This document shows positions 33,238-41,716 of a DNA stretch of 64,000 nt, one piece after another. The stretch lies in the NCBI GenBank assembly GCA_016744295.1, contig JADGEQ010000015.1, forward strand, positions 62,001 through 126,000, given 5' to 3'. The stretch comes from Desulfobacteraceae bacterium. GTDB lineage: Bacteria > Desulfobacterota > Desulfobacteria > Desulfobacterales > Desulfobacteraceae. Made by a program: the position numbers and the translations under genes. Position 1 is the first letter of the stretch, and the number at the start of each line of letters is the position of its first letter. The notes under the pieces were generated by a model, which did no database searches, was not told the DNA's origin, and worked only from the letters and a program-made list of their open reading frames with translations.

Positions 33238-35319
33238 ATGAAAAAGGTCAGATTGATAACATTGCTGTTTATGACCCTGATATTGCTGTCTGGGTTAAAC
33301 CAGGTGTTTGCCAGGGAGGTGCCCCGGCAGGGAGAGGTGCCGGTTAAAGACAATGAAAAAGAAGAGCAGCAAAAGGTCGGGAAGCAAAAGGATGGGACGG
33401 AAGAACCCCTGCATAGCCTGGCATTGGACAAAATTGTTGTTTCCACCACCAGGGGGGCAACCACGGCCTTTGAAGCACCTGCTTCAGTGCTTCTCATAGA
33501 TTCCGAGGAACTCAAGAGGACACAGTCTTCAACCCTCAAGGATGCCTTAAAGAATGTTCCGAATGTAAATTTTACCGACGGTAACATGGGGGTTATTCAA
33601 AAGCCGTCCATTCGCGGTTTGGACCAGGATCAGATCATTATCAAAGTAGATGGCGCCCGGCAAAATTATAGAAGTGCCGGGGGGATCGGGCGCAACCCGG
33701 TTCCATTTGACCCTGAGCTGTTAGAGGAAGTTGAAGTTCTGCGAGGTCCGGCTTCGGTTACCCATGGTGGCGGCGGCATTGGCGGTGTTATTTCTCTGAC
33801 CACAAAGGATGCCGCTGATTTTCTCAAGCCGGGCCAGCGCTTTGGCGCCCTGGTCAAGGGCGGTGGCCAGAGTGCAGACAGGCAGTATTTCAGCACGGTT
33901 TCCCTGTATGGACAATATAATGACCTGGATATTCTGGTTTCCGGAACCTATCGCGATTTTGATGATATGGAGACCAGTGATTCAGAGGCCTCCGATTCCT
34001 TTGAACGCGACGGCAACAGCCGTTCCGGGCTGTTCAAGATTTCCATGATTCCCAATGACCAGCATCGGGCATCAATCACCATAAACACCTATGAGGATGA
34101 TTTTTCTTTTAATTCATCTGTACCAGCCGAGGCTTCCGAGTACGAGACAGAACAAAACAGGGTCTCGGGCAACTGGTTCTGGAATAAAGGGGACGGCATG
34201 GTGGATCTTGTGGCCACAGCCCAGTATACACAGCGCACCAACCGCATGGAAAATGATTATCGTGATATCGAAGATGATTTCAACTCCATGGGGCTGGATG
34301 TGTACAACACCTTTAATGGCCAGATTTTTGATTTTCTTGATGCAGACCTGACCATTGGCGGAGATTTCTATTTTGATCACCAGGAGGGGACTGATTATGG
34401 AAAGCCTGACGCTTCAAGGCCGGATGCAGATTCCAGGGATTATGGAAGTTTTGCACGCCTGAAACTGACCATTCTCGACCAATTGGAACTCATTCCCTCT
34501 GCCCGCTATTCAGCCTTTACCCGTGAAGCCCAAAATTCCATTTTTGATGCGCCGGAACTTTCAGACAACCGCATATCCCCGCAAATGACCGTCAAGTGGT
34601 CCCCGGTAAAATGGTTTGACATCTTTGGCTCTTTTGCAGAGACATACAGGCCTCCCACCATGGATGAGATTTATTTGGAGATGTTTTATCCCATGCCTCC
34701 TGGTAGGCCTGACATACGCGTGCTGCCCAATCCCGATCTTAAACCTGAAACGGCAAAAACCTGGGAAGCCGGGGTGGGCTTGGGATTTGACAGCTTGTTT
34801 AGCACAAATGATCCTTTGCGTTTTAAATTTGTGGCATTTACCGAACAGGTAAAAGATTTTATCACGCCGACCAAAACCCCTGTCATGACGGCTACGTCAA
34901 TGGATTACACTTCCATTAATGTTGGCAAGGTAAACCGAGATGGGGTTGAAGTGGAAATGGACTATCGCTACCATTCTTATTCGTTCAAGGCATCCTACGG
35001 CAAGGTAAATGGAAAGAACGCAGATACCAACGAGCCTGAAGGGGAGGTTCCCGGAACTTTTGCCCTGGGCCTTGGCTGGGATCTTGCTGATAATATTTCT
35101 TTGTACTTGAATTCCAGGTTTGTGGAAAAATCCCAAAATGCCTGGGGCGACAAGGTTGATGCTTATAATGTGCATGATTTTGGCCTGGTATGCACCCCAA
35201 GAAATAATATCAGGATTGACCTGGGCGTTGACAACCTGTTTGACGAAGAATACAAAAATTATTATGGCGATGTAGACAAAAGCAGGAATGTAAAACTCTG
35301 TCTTTCCGTCTCCTTTTAA
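33238..35319 (+). CDS. Haem/haemoglobin-type TonB-dependent receptor
   Basis: A 693-residue receptor: signal peptide (1-25, ends VFA), a charged linker (about 28-58), TonB box DKIVVSTTRG, plug LLEEVEVLRGPASVTHGGG, and a barrel ending CLSVSF. Plug and barrel resemble haem/haemoglobin receptors: a YRPP motif followed by NPDLKPETAKTWEAG. No histidine lies between these two motifs, where haem receptors usually have one, so the ligand may differ. First receptor of the YejABEF operon. Confidence 0.88.
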   Translation: MKKVRLITLLFMTLILLSGLNQVFAREVPRQGEVPVKDNEKEEQQKVGKQKDGTEEPLHSLALDKIVVSTTRGATTAFEAPASVLLIDSEELKRTQSSTLKDALKNVPNVNFTDGNMGVIQKPSIRGLDQDQIIIKVDGARQNYRSAGGIGRNPVPFDPELLEEVEVLRGPASVTHGGGGIGGVISLTTKDAADFLKPGQRFGALVKGGGQSADRQYFSTVSLYGQYNDLDILVSGTYRDFDDMETSDSEASDSFERDGNSRSGLFKISMIPNDQHRASITINTYEDDFSFNSSVPAEASEYETEQNRVSGNWFWNKGDGMVDLVATAQYTQRTNRMENDYRDIEDDFNSMGLDVYNTFNGQIFDFLDADLTIGGDFYFDHQEGTDYGKPDASRPDADSRDYGSFARLKLTILDQLELIPSARYSAFTREAQNSIFDAPELSDNRISPQMTVKWSPVKWFDIFGSFAETYRPPTMDEIYLEMFYPMPPGRPDIRVLPNPDLKPETAKTWEAGVGLGFDSLFSTNDPLRFKFVAFTEQVKDFITPTKTPVMTATSMDYTSINVGKVNRDGVEVEMDYRYHSYSFKASYGKVNGKNADTNEPEGEVPGTFALGLGWDLADNISLYLNSRFVEKSQNAWGDKVDAYNVHDFGLVCTPRNNIRIDLGVDNLFDEEYKNYYGDVDKSRNVKLCLSVSF

Positions 35320-35327
35320 ACCCAAGT

Positions 35328-35363
35328 CACAGCCCGGTTTCCCGGGTTGTGGCTTTTATTTTT
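35328..35363 (+). terminator. Intrinsic terminator or attenuator between TBDR and yejA
   Basis: Ten-base stem CACAGCCCGG (35328-35337) with CCGGGTTGTG (35342-35351; one G-U pair), four-base loop, then GCTTTTATTTTT. It lies 9 bp after the receptor stop and would reduce, but not necessarily block, transcription into yejA. Confidence 0.75.
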
Positions 35364-35376
35364 ACAGGAAAAAATC

Positions 35377-37206
35377 ATTAAAAAAACAATTAAAAATATT
35401 GTCCACCGGCAGCCAATGGTATGGTTACTTGTTTTACTTATGGTGCTTGGGAGTATGGGGGTAAGCCATGGCAAAACCATAAAGACCCATGCCCTTTGCC
35501 TGGGTGGCGAGCCTAAATACGGCCAAAATTTTAGCCACTATGGATATGTATGGCCCAATGCCCCCAAGGGAGGTGAATTGCGTCGTTTTTCAATTGGCGC
35601 ATTTAATAAATTCAACCCCTTTATTCCCAAGGGACACCCTGCGGCCGCAGGCGAACTGACAACAGATTCTCTCTGTGTGCGTTCTTTGGACGAATATTAT
35701 ACGGTTTATGGTCTTATCGCCCAATATATGGAATTTGCCCAAGAGGAAAATCAGCGGTCCTGGATCATTTTCCACATCAACCCCCTGGCGCGCTTCCATG
35801 ACAACGTTCCCATTACAGCCCATGATGTTGTTTTTTCCTTTAATACCCTTAACAATAATATCGGCAACGGGTTCAGACGTTTTTTTCAGCATGTAAAAAA
35901 AGTGGAAGCTTTGGATGATCATCGTGTGAAATTCAGTTTTTCTTCCGGCGCTTCCAAGGAGCTGCCCCTTATTGTTTCATCCCTGCCAGTCTACCCGAAA
36001 CACTGGTGGACAGCCCACGGTCCCACCCGAAACTCCCTTGAAATCCCTGTTGGCTGCGGTCCCTATCAGGTCAAATCCTTCCGGTTCGGGCGAAACATAA
36101 TTTATTCCAGGGTAAAAGACTATTGGGCGGCAAATCTGCCCGTGTGCAAGGGGCTGTACAATTTTGACACCATTAAATATGAATATTTCCGTGAGCCGAC
36201 CGTGGCGCTGGAAGCCTTTAAGGCCGGGCTCTACGACATGCGCCTGGAACTTAGCACCCGCCATTGGAAAGCGCTGCAAAACATTGACAATGTGGTTGTC
36301 CGCAAACTCAAACATGAGCAGCCCCGGGGCATTGAAGGCTTTTTTTTCAATACAAGACGCCCCCCCTTTGATGATCCTAAAGTGCGTAAAGCGCTTTTGC
36401 TGGCCTTTGACTGGGAGTGGACAAATGCCCATCTTCTCCAAAACGAATTCACACGCTGCAACAGCTATTTCATGAATTCAGACCTTTCTGCTGCAGACAA
36501 CAGCCCGGACGGACCTGCAGGGGCTGAGGCAGCTTTGCTTGCGTCATACAGGGACAAGATTCCACCTGAAATCATGGGCAGTGTTAAAAAGCTTCCCTCA
36601 TCACAGGGGGATGGATTCAACCGCAGCAACCTGGGCCTGGCAGCCGGGCTTCTAAGGGAGGCTGGCTTTTTGGTAGAAAAGGGCTGTTTAAAGGACAGCC
36701 AGGGTCAGTGTTTTCGGTTTCGTCTGCTTACCGATTCCCAGGCCATGCAGCGAATCGCATTGCCATGGATCCGCAATCTCAAGCGCATGGGCATCCATGC
36801 CAGTGTTCACCTTTGTGACAGTGCACAATTTATCCGGCGCATGCAAGATTATGACTTTGATATGATTGCATCGGCTTATGGCCAGAGGATCTGGCCCGGT
36901 CAGGAGCAATTGCTCTATTGGCATTCTGATTTCAAAAAGATGCCTGGCGGCAGAAATTTTATCGGACTGGCTGATCCCATTGTTGATGAACTGGTGAAAG
37001 CGCTTGTGAATGCCGGGGACAGAAAAAGCCTTGCCGGGGCGGGAAGGGCCCTGGACCGGGTTCTCATGCAGGGTGATTATGTCATTCCTTTGGGGATTTC
37101 AACCACCTACAACCTTGCACTTCACAAGCGCATAGGGATTCCAAAAATACGCCCGGGCTTTGCCCTGGGACATGAGAGCTGGTGGGCAATTCCCGCCGAA
37201 GAATAA
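35377..37206 (+). CDS. yejA: Periplasmic solute-binding protein, YejA-like (family 5)
   Basis: About 609 residues. Hydrophobic core VWLLVLLMVLGSMGVSHG is a signal peptide, and the mature part has the family-5 features WPNAPKGGELRRFSIGAFN and ITAHDVVFSFNTL. The best start is ATT at 35377: AGGA lies 7 bp before it, and the resulting n-region (KKTIKN) is basic. A TTG at 35347 lies inside a terminator stem, and an ATG at 35416 has no ribosome site. It binds an oligopeptide or peptide-like chelate for the downstream permeases. Confidence 0.8.
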   Translation: MKKTIKNIVHRQPMVWLLVLLMVLGSMGVSHGKTIKTHALCLGGEPKYGQNFSHYGYVWPNAPKGGELRRFSIGAFNKFNPFIPKGHPAAAGELTTDSLCVRSLDEYYTVYGLIAQYMEFAQEENQRSWIIFHINPLARFHDNVPITAHDVVFSFNTLNNNIGNGFRRFFQHVKKVEALDDHRVKFSFSSGASKELPLIVSSLPVYPKHWWTAHGPTRNSLEIPVGCGPYQVKSFRFGRNIIYSRVKDYWAANLPVCKGLYNFDTIKYEYFREPTVALEAFKAGLYDMRLELSTRHWKALQNIDNVVVRKLKHEQPRGIEGFFFNTRRPPFDDPKVRKALLLAFDWEWTNAHLLQNEFTRCNSYFMNSDLSAADNSPDGPAGAEAALLASYRDKIPPEIMGSVKKLPSSQGDGFNRSNLGLAAGLLREAGFLVEKGCLKDSQGQCFRFRLLTDSQAMQRIALPWIRNLKRMGIHASVHLCDSAQFIRRMQDYDFDMIASAYGQRIWPGQEQLLYWHSDFKKMPGGRNFIGLADPIVDELVKALVNAGDRKSLAGAGRALDRVLMQGDYVIPLGISTTYNLALHKRIGIPKIRPGFALGHESWWAIPAEE

Positions 37207-37252
37207 ATCAGGTTCACACGCCTTGCCCAAATTTTTTAACTGAGGATATACA

Positions 37253-38350
37253 ATGCAGTCATATATTTGCAAACGCCTGTTGCTGGCATTTCCCACGATC
37301 CTGGGAATTCTTGCCATTAATTTTTTTGTGATCCAGCTTGCCCCCGGCGGCCCGGTGGAACAGATGATCGCCAATATGCAGGGAACTGGAAACGCTTTGA
37401 TGGAGAGGGTTGTCGGGTCAACCAGCGATACCCTTTCCCATGCTTCGGAAAATCTTGAGCCCGAAAGTATTTTACGCAGCACCGACGGCATGGACCAGGA
37501 TCTTATCGATGAAATACGCCGTTATTACGGATTTGACCGGCCCATTGGGGAACGGTTTTTTTCCATGCTTAAAAAATATGCATGCTTTGACCTGGGGGAC
37601 AGTTTTTTCCGGGATATATCGGTTGCCGAACTAATTTATGAAAAAATGCCGGTTTCCATTTCCCTTGGCCTGTGGAGTACCCTTCTTATATATTTGATTT
37701 CCATTCCCCTGGGCATAGCCAAGGCCGTCCGCAGGGGGACTGCCTTTGACGCATGGACAAGCTTCGGCATTGTTGTGGCAAGCTCAATTCCCGCTTTTTT
37801 GTTTGCGGTTCTGCTGGTCATTCTTTTTTCCGGGGGCGCATGGCTCAAGCTGTTTCCCCTGCGTGGCCTGGTTTCGCCAGGATTTGATGATTTTGATACC
37901 TGGCACAAGATTCTGGATTATTTCTGGCACATGTGTCTTCCCATCACAACGCTTGTGATTGGCGGCCTTGCCGGGCTGACAATGCTGACCCGCAATGCAT
38001 TTCTCGATGAAATGGGCAAGCTCTACGTCATTGCGGCCCGGGCCAAGGGACTGACCCAGGCACGCATACTTTACGGCCATGTGTTCCGCAATGCCATGAT
38101 GCTGGTTATTTCCGGTTTTCCAGGTGTTTTTATCGGTATTTTTTTTACCGGTTCAATGATGATTGAGATTATTTTTTCCCTGGATGGCCTTGGGCTGATG
38201 GGGTTTGAGGCGGCAATGCAAAGGGATTATCCCATTATGTTCGGAACCATGTATATTTCAACCCTGATGGGGATAGTGCTGCGTATTGTAAGCGATATAA
38301 CTTACACACTGGTGGATCCCAGGATTAATTTTGAGGCGTCTGTAAAATGA
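37253..38350 (+). CDS. yejB: ABC permease, YejB-like
   Basis: A 365-residue inner-membrane permease with about six helices, starting MQSYICKRLLLAFPTILGIL (the YejB/DppB N-terminus). The permease motif EMGKLYVIAARAKGL and the FIGIFFTGSMMIEIIFSLDG segment are visible. It overlaps yejE by four bases. With YejE and YejF it would import the peptide or chelate bound by YejA. GAGGATATACA precedes the ATG. Confidence 0.9.
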   Translation: MQSYICKRLLLAFPTILGILAINFFVIQLAPGGPVEQMIANMQGTGNALMERVVGSTSDTLSHASENLEPESILRSTDGMDQDLIDEIRRYYGFDRPIGERFFSMLKKYACFDLGDSFFRDISVAELIYEKMPVSISLGLWSTLLIYLISIPLGIAKAVRRGTAFDAWTSFGIVVASSIPAFLFAVLLVILFSGGAWLKLFPLRGLVSPGFDDFDTWHKILDYFWHMCLPITTLVIGGLAGLTMLTRNAFLDEMGKLYVIAARAKGLTQARILYGHVFRNAMMLVISGFPGVFIGIFFTGSMMIEIIFSLDGLGLMGFEAAMQRDYPIMFGTMYISTLMGIVLRIVSDITYTLVDPRINFEASVK

Positions 38351-39393
38351 TTTCATCCCGCAAATTTGAGTTGCCAACACTTTGGAAGAGGCGCTGGAGC
38401 ACGTTTAAGAAGGATAGAAAGGGGTATCTGGCTTTTATTGTTTTTATAGTGATATTTATTGTCAGTCTGTGCTCGGAATTCATTGCCAATGACAAGCCTC
38501 TGCTTCTTTTCTATGACGGCAAACCTCACTTGCCAATATTTCAGGTTTATGCAGAAACAAAGTTTGGCGGCAAATTTCATACAGAGGCAGACTATCGTGA
38601 CCCCCATGTGCAGTCGCTCATCAATGAAAAAGGCTGGATGGTATGGCCCCTGGTGCGCTTTAGCTATGATACGGTGAATTATTCGGTCAAGGGCAGCTTT
38701 CCATCCCGGCCAAGCTTTGAGAACCCTTTGGGTACGGATAATTCAGGCCATGATATTCTTGCGCGGATTCTTTATGGTTATCGCCTTTCCGTATGCTTTG
38801 GTCTGTGCCTGGCCCTGTTCAGCTCTGTTGCCGGGGTGATTGTAGGGGCCTTTTTGGGCTTTAAGGGCGGCTGGTTTGACATTCTTGGACAGCGCTTTAT
38901 TGAGCTGTGGGGAAGTATTCCAATGATGTATCTGCTGATTATCCTTTCAAGCCTGATGGAGCCTGGATTTTTTATTCTAATGGGAATCATGCTCCTTTTC
39001 AGCTGGATGGGCCTTGTGGATGTTGTCCGTGCCGAGTTCCTCCGGTGCAGGAATCTGGACTATGTGTTGATTGCCCAAACCCTTGGGGTGCGAGAACATT
39101 CCATAATTTTCCGTCATGTGCTTCCCAATGCACTGGTGGCGACCACGACGTATCTTCCCTTTATTGTTAACGGTTCCATAACCACATTGACCTCCCTGGA
39201 CTTTCTCGGGCTGGGGCTTCCCCCGGGTTCGCCCTCCCTTGGAGATCTTCTTGCCCAGGGCAAGGCACATATGGACGCACCCTGGATAGGACTTTCCGCC
39301 TTTGTTGTCCTGACCTTGCAATTGACATTACTTGTATTTATCGGCCAGGGCGTGCGTGACGCAATGGATCCGTATAATGAGGAGCTTCCATGA
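38347..39393 (+). CDS. yejE: ABC permease, YejE-like
   Basis: A 348-residue second permease. Typical elements are the N-terminal helix after KRRWSTFKKDRKGYLAFIVF, NPLGTDNSGHDILARILYGY, and the EAA-type loop LIAQTLGVREHSIIFRHVLP. It overlaps yejB at its start and yejF at its end by four bases, so the transporter genes are translationally coupled. It pairs with YejB to form the channel. Confidence 0.92.
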   Translation: MISSRKFELPTLWKRRWSTFKKDRKGYLAFIVFIVIFIVSLCSEFIANDKPLLLFYDGKPHLPIFQVYAETKFGGKFHTEADYRDPHVQSLINEKGWMVWPLVRFSYDTVNYSVKGSFPSRPSFENPLGTDNSGHDILARILYGYRLSVCFGLCLALFSSVAGVIVGAFLGFKGGWFDILGQRFIELWGSIPMMYLLIILSSLMEPGFFILMGIMLLFSWMGLVDVVRAEFLRCRNLDYVLIAQTLGVREHSIIFRHVLPNALVATTTYLPFIVNGSITTLTSLDFLGLGLPPGSPSLGDLLAQGKAHMDAPWIGLSAFVVLTLQLTLLVFIGQGVRDAMDPYNEELP

Positions 39394-40967
39394 ACAAACC
39401 CCTTTTGGACATTAAAAATCTGAGTATATCAATAACAACTGCTGACAACCTTGCGTTTCCGGTTACAGATATTGATTTAAAGATGTATCCGGGCCGTACC
39501 GTCGCCCTTGTGGGGGAATCTGGTTCCGGAAAATCGATTCTTGCCCGTTCGATAATGGGACTTTTGCCCCAGGTGGCAAGGATAAGCGCAGGCTCTATTG
39601 ATTTTGCAGGCCAGAATATTGAAAAGATTGGAGACGAGCAATTTCGTTTTCTTCGGGGCAGCGAACTGGGTATCATTTTTCAGGAGCCCATGAGCAGCCT
39701 GAATGCCCTGCATACAGTGGAACAGCAGGTTGGAGAGGTGTTGCGGGTACACCAGAAAATGGACCGGCAAAAGGTCCGTGACCGGGTGCTTTCCATGCTG
39801 GAACTTGTTGGAATAGACAATCCGGACAAAAGGCTTTCCTCGCGGCCCCACGAGCTGTCCGGCGGCCAGCGTCAGCGTGTTGCAATTGCCATGGCATTGA
39901 TCAACAATCCTAAACTGCTGATTGCGGACGAACCCACCACGGCCCTGGATGTTGCCATGCAGCAGCAGGTTCTTGACCTATTGGCTTCTCTGCAAAAACG
40001 GTTGAACACTGCAATCTTGCTTATAAGCCACGATCTTAAGATGGTGGGTGATGTGGCAGATATCGTTTATGTCATGCATTCGGGTAAAATCGTGGAACAT
40101 GGACCCATCCGGAAAGTTCTGGAATCTCCCAGGCATGAATATACAAGGTTGTTGCTTGGCGCAGGACAGAGGAGCCGTCCTGCACCTCTGCCCGAAAAAA
40201 GCTGCGACCCGCCTCTGCTTGATCTGGCCGGGGTAAATGTACGCTTTGGTTTGCAAAAAAACATATTCGGCAGGGAGAAGAGCTGGCTGAAGGCTGTGCA
40301 AAATGTTTCATTTTCCCTTGGCCGGGGAGAATGCCTGGGCCTGGTGGGAGAATCAGGATGCGGAAAATCAACTTTGGCCCGTGCCATCCTGGGGCTGCTT
40401 CCCTGGGAGGGGCAAATCAAATTCCGGGGACAAAACATCAGAAAGATGAAAGGGCGGAGGCTGCGAAAAGCCAGGTGCGATCTGCAGACAGTCTTTCAGG
40501 ATCCCTTTGCAAGCCTGAATCCGCGCATGATAGTTGCAGATATCATTACCGAAGGCCCAAGGGCTCATTTTAGTATTTCCCGTGAAGAAAAAAATGTCCT
40601 GGCAATGACTGCCCTGGAGGAGGTGGGGCTTGACCCTGGCATGTGCAGCCGATATCCAAATGAATTTTCAGGAGGACAACGCCAGCGTATCGCCATAGCA
40701 AGGGCCATCGTTATGAAGCCTGATTTGATCATACTGGACGAGCCAACCTCCTCCCTTGACAGAAGCCTGCAGTTTCAGACAATAGCCTTGCTGAAAAAAC
40801 TGCAATTAAAGCATGAAATGGCCTATCTGTTTATTACCCATGATCTGGAACTGGTAAAAATTTTTTGTCACAATGTGGTTGTCATGAAATCCGGAAAAAT
40901 TGTTGAGGCCGGGTCGGTAAGCGATGTTTTCAGTACCCCCCAGGATCCATACACAAGCAGAATATAA
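39390..40967 (+). CDS. yejF: Fused two-domain ABC ATPase, YejF-like
   Basis: A 525-residue ATPase with two nucleotide-binding domains. The first has GESGSGKS, LSGGQRQRVAIAMAL and LLIADEPTTALD; the second has GESGCGKST, FSGGQRQRIAIARAI and LIILDEPTSSLD. The fused form is characteristic of the Yej subfamily. It powers YejB/YejE. The final 40 bases run into the leader of the methyltransferase gene. Confidence 0.93.
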   Translation: MNKPLLDIKNLSISITTADNLAFPVTDIDLKMYPGRTVALVGESGSGKSILARSIMGLLPQVARISAGSIDFAGQNIEKIGDEQFRFLRGSELGIIFQEPMSSLNALHTVEQQVGEVLRVHQKMDRQKVRDRVLSMLELVGIDNPDKRLSSRPHELSGGQRQRVAIAMALINNPKLLIADEPTTALDVAMQQQVLDLLASLQKRLNTAILLISHDLKMVGDVADIVYVMHSGKIVEHGPIRKVLESPRHEYTRLLLGAGQRSRPAPLPEKSCDPPLLDLAGVNVRFGLQKNIFGREKSWLKAVQNVSFSLGRGECLGLVGESGCGKSTLARAILGLLPWEGQIKFRGQNIRKMKGRRLRKARCDLQTVFQDPFASLNPRMIVADIITEGPRAHFSISREEKNVLAMTALEEVGLDPGMCSRYPNEFSGGQRQRIAIARAIVMKPDLIILDEPTSSLDRSLQFQTIALLKKLQLKHEMAYLFITHDLELVKIFCHNVVVMKSGKIVEAGSVSDVFSTPQDPYTSRI

Positions 40968-40989
40968 CTGCGTCAATATTGGAGAAAAT

Positions 40990-41619
40990 ATGGAAAAAGA
41001 GATTTATTGGTCAAGGTTTGCAGAAGATTTTGAAGCAAGAAATACCTATGTGGTGGGGGATATTGATTTGCAGATCCTGAAAACTTGCCTGGAAGAACAA
41101 AAAAATCTTGGCCACACACTTGAGCTTGGCTGTGGAAACGGAACCTATTCAAAAATTCTTGCCAGAAAGGCTGGGCAGTTCATGGCAACAGATTTTTCCG
41201 AAGAAATGGTTTTAACGTCCAGGTTCAGGCTTGCTGAACATAAAAATATCTGCGTTACCAGGGAAAATTGCCTGGAACTGTCTTTTGAAAAGTCAAGTTT
41301 TGATACCCTGGTGATGATTAATCTTCTGCATGTCATATCCTGCCCGGAAAAGGCTTTAGCAGAAGCCATGCGGGTTCTCAGGCCAGGGGGGCGAATTGTC
41401 ATTGCAAGCTTTACAACCCAGGGAATGGGATTTTTTTCCAAGGCAGGCATGATCTATCGCTATTTGAGAACCTATGGAAGACCGCCTGGCTCCGGCAGAA
41501 CCCTGACCCTTGAAACAGCCCGGGATATGATTGAAACAGCCGGGTTTAGACTCGAAGATTCCAGACTGATAGGTAAACGGTGCAAAATTGTTTTTATGGT
41601 TGCCCTGGCCGGAGGGTAA
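40990..41619 (+). CDS. Class I SAM-dependent methyltransferase
   Basis: A 209-residue methyltransferase. GGAGAAAAT precedes ATG 40990. Motif I HTLELGCGNGTYSKI (about 40-54), motif II ATDFSEEM, and motif III RPGGRIVIASF. It lies 22 bp after yejF and is the last gene of the operon, so it probably modifies the imported compound or a derivative; that is inference. The stop codon overlaps the left arm of a 43-bp palindrome. Confidence 0.86.
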   Translation: MEKEIYWSRFAEDFEARNTYVVGDIDLQILKTCLEEQKNLGHTLELGCGNGTYSKILARKAGQFMATDFSEEMVLTSRFRLAEHKNICVTRENCLELSFEKSSFDTLVMINLLHVISCPEKALAEAMRVLRPGGRIVIASFTTQGMGFFSKAGMIYRYLRTYGRPPGSGRTLTLETARDMIETAGFRLEDSRLIGKRCKIVFMVALAGG

Positions 41620-41660
41620 GGCCACTGCCGTTTATCCCGGGGATAAACGGCAGTGGCCTT
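41618..41660. terminator. Perfect 21-bp palindrome between convergent genes
   Basis: Arms 41618-41638 and 41640-41660 are exact complements around one central base; the left arm starts inside the methyltransferase stop codon. The TBDR on the opposite strand ends at 41717. It is probably a bidirectional terminator; no U-tract follows. Confidence 0.75.
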
Positions 41661-41716
41661 GTGCCTGAGATACAGATCACCGATTGTTTACAGAACAGAA
41701 GACAATCAACTCTATA

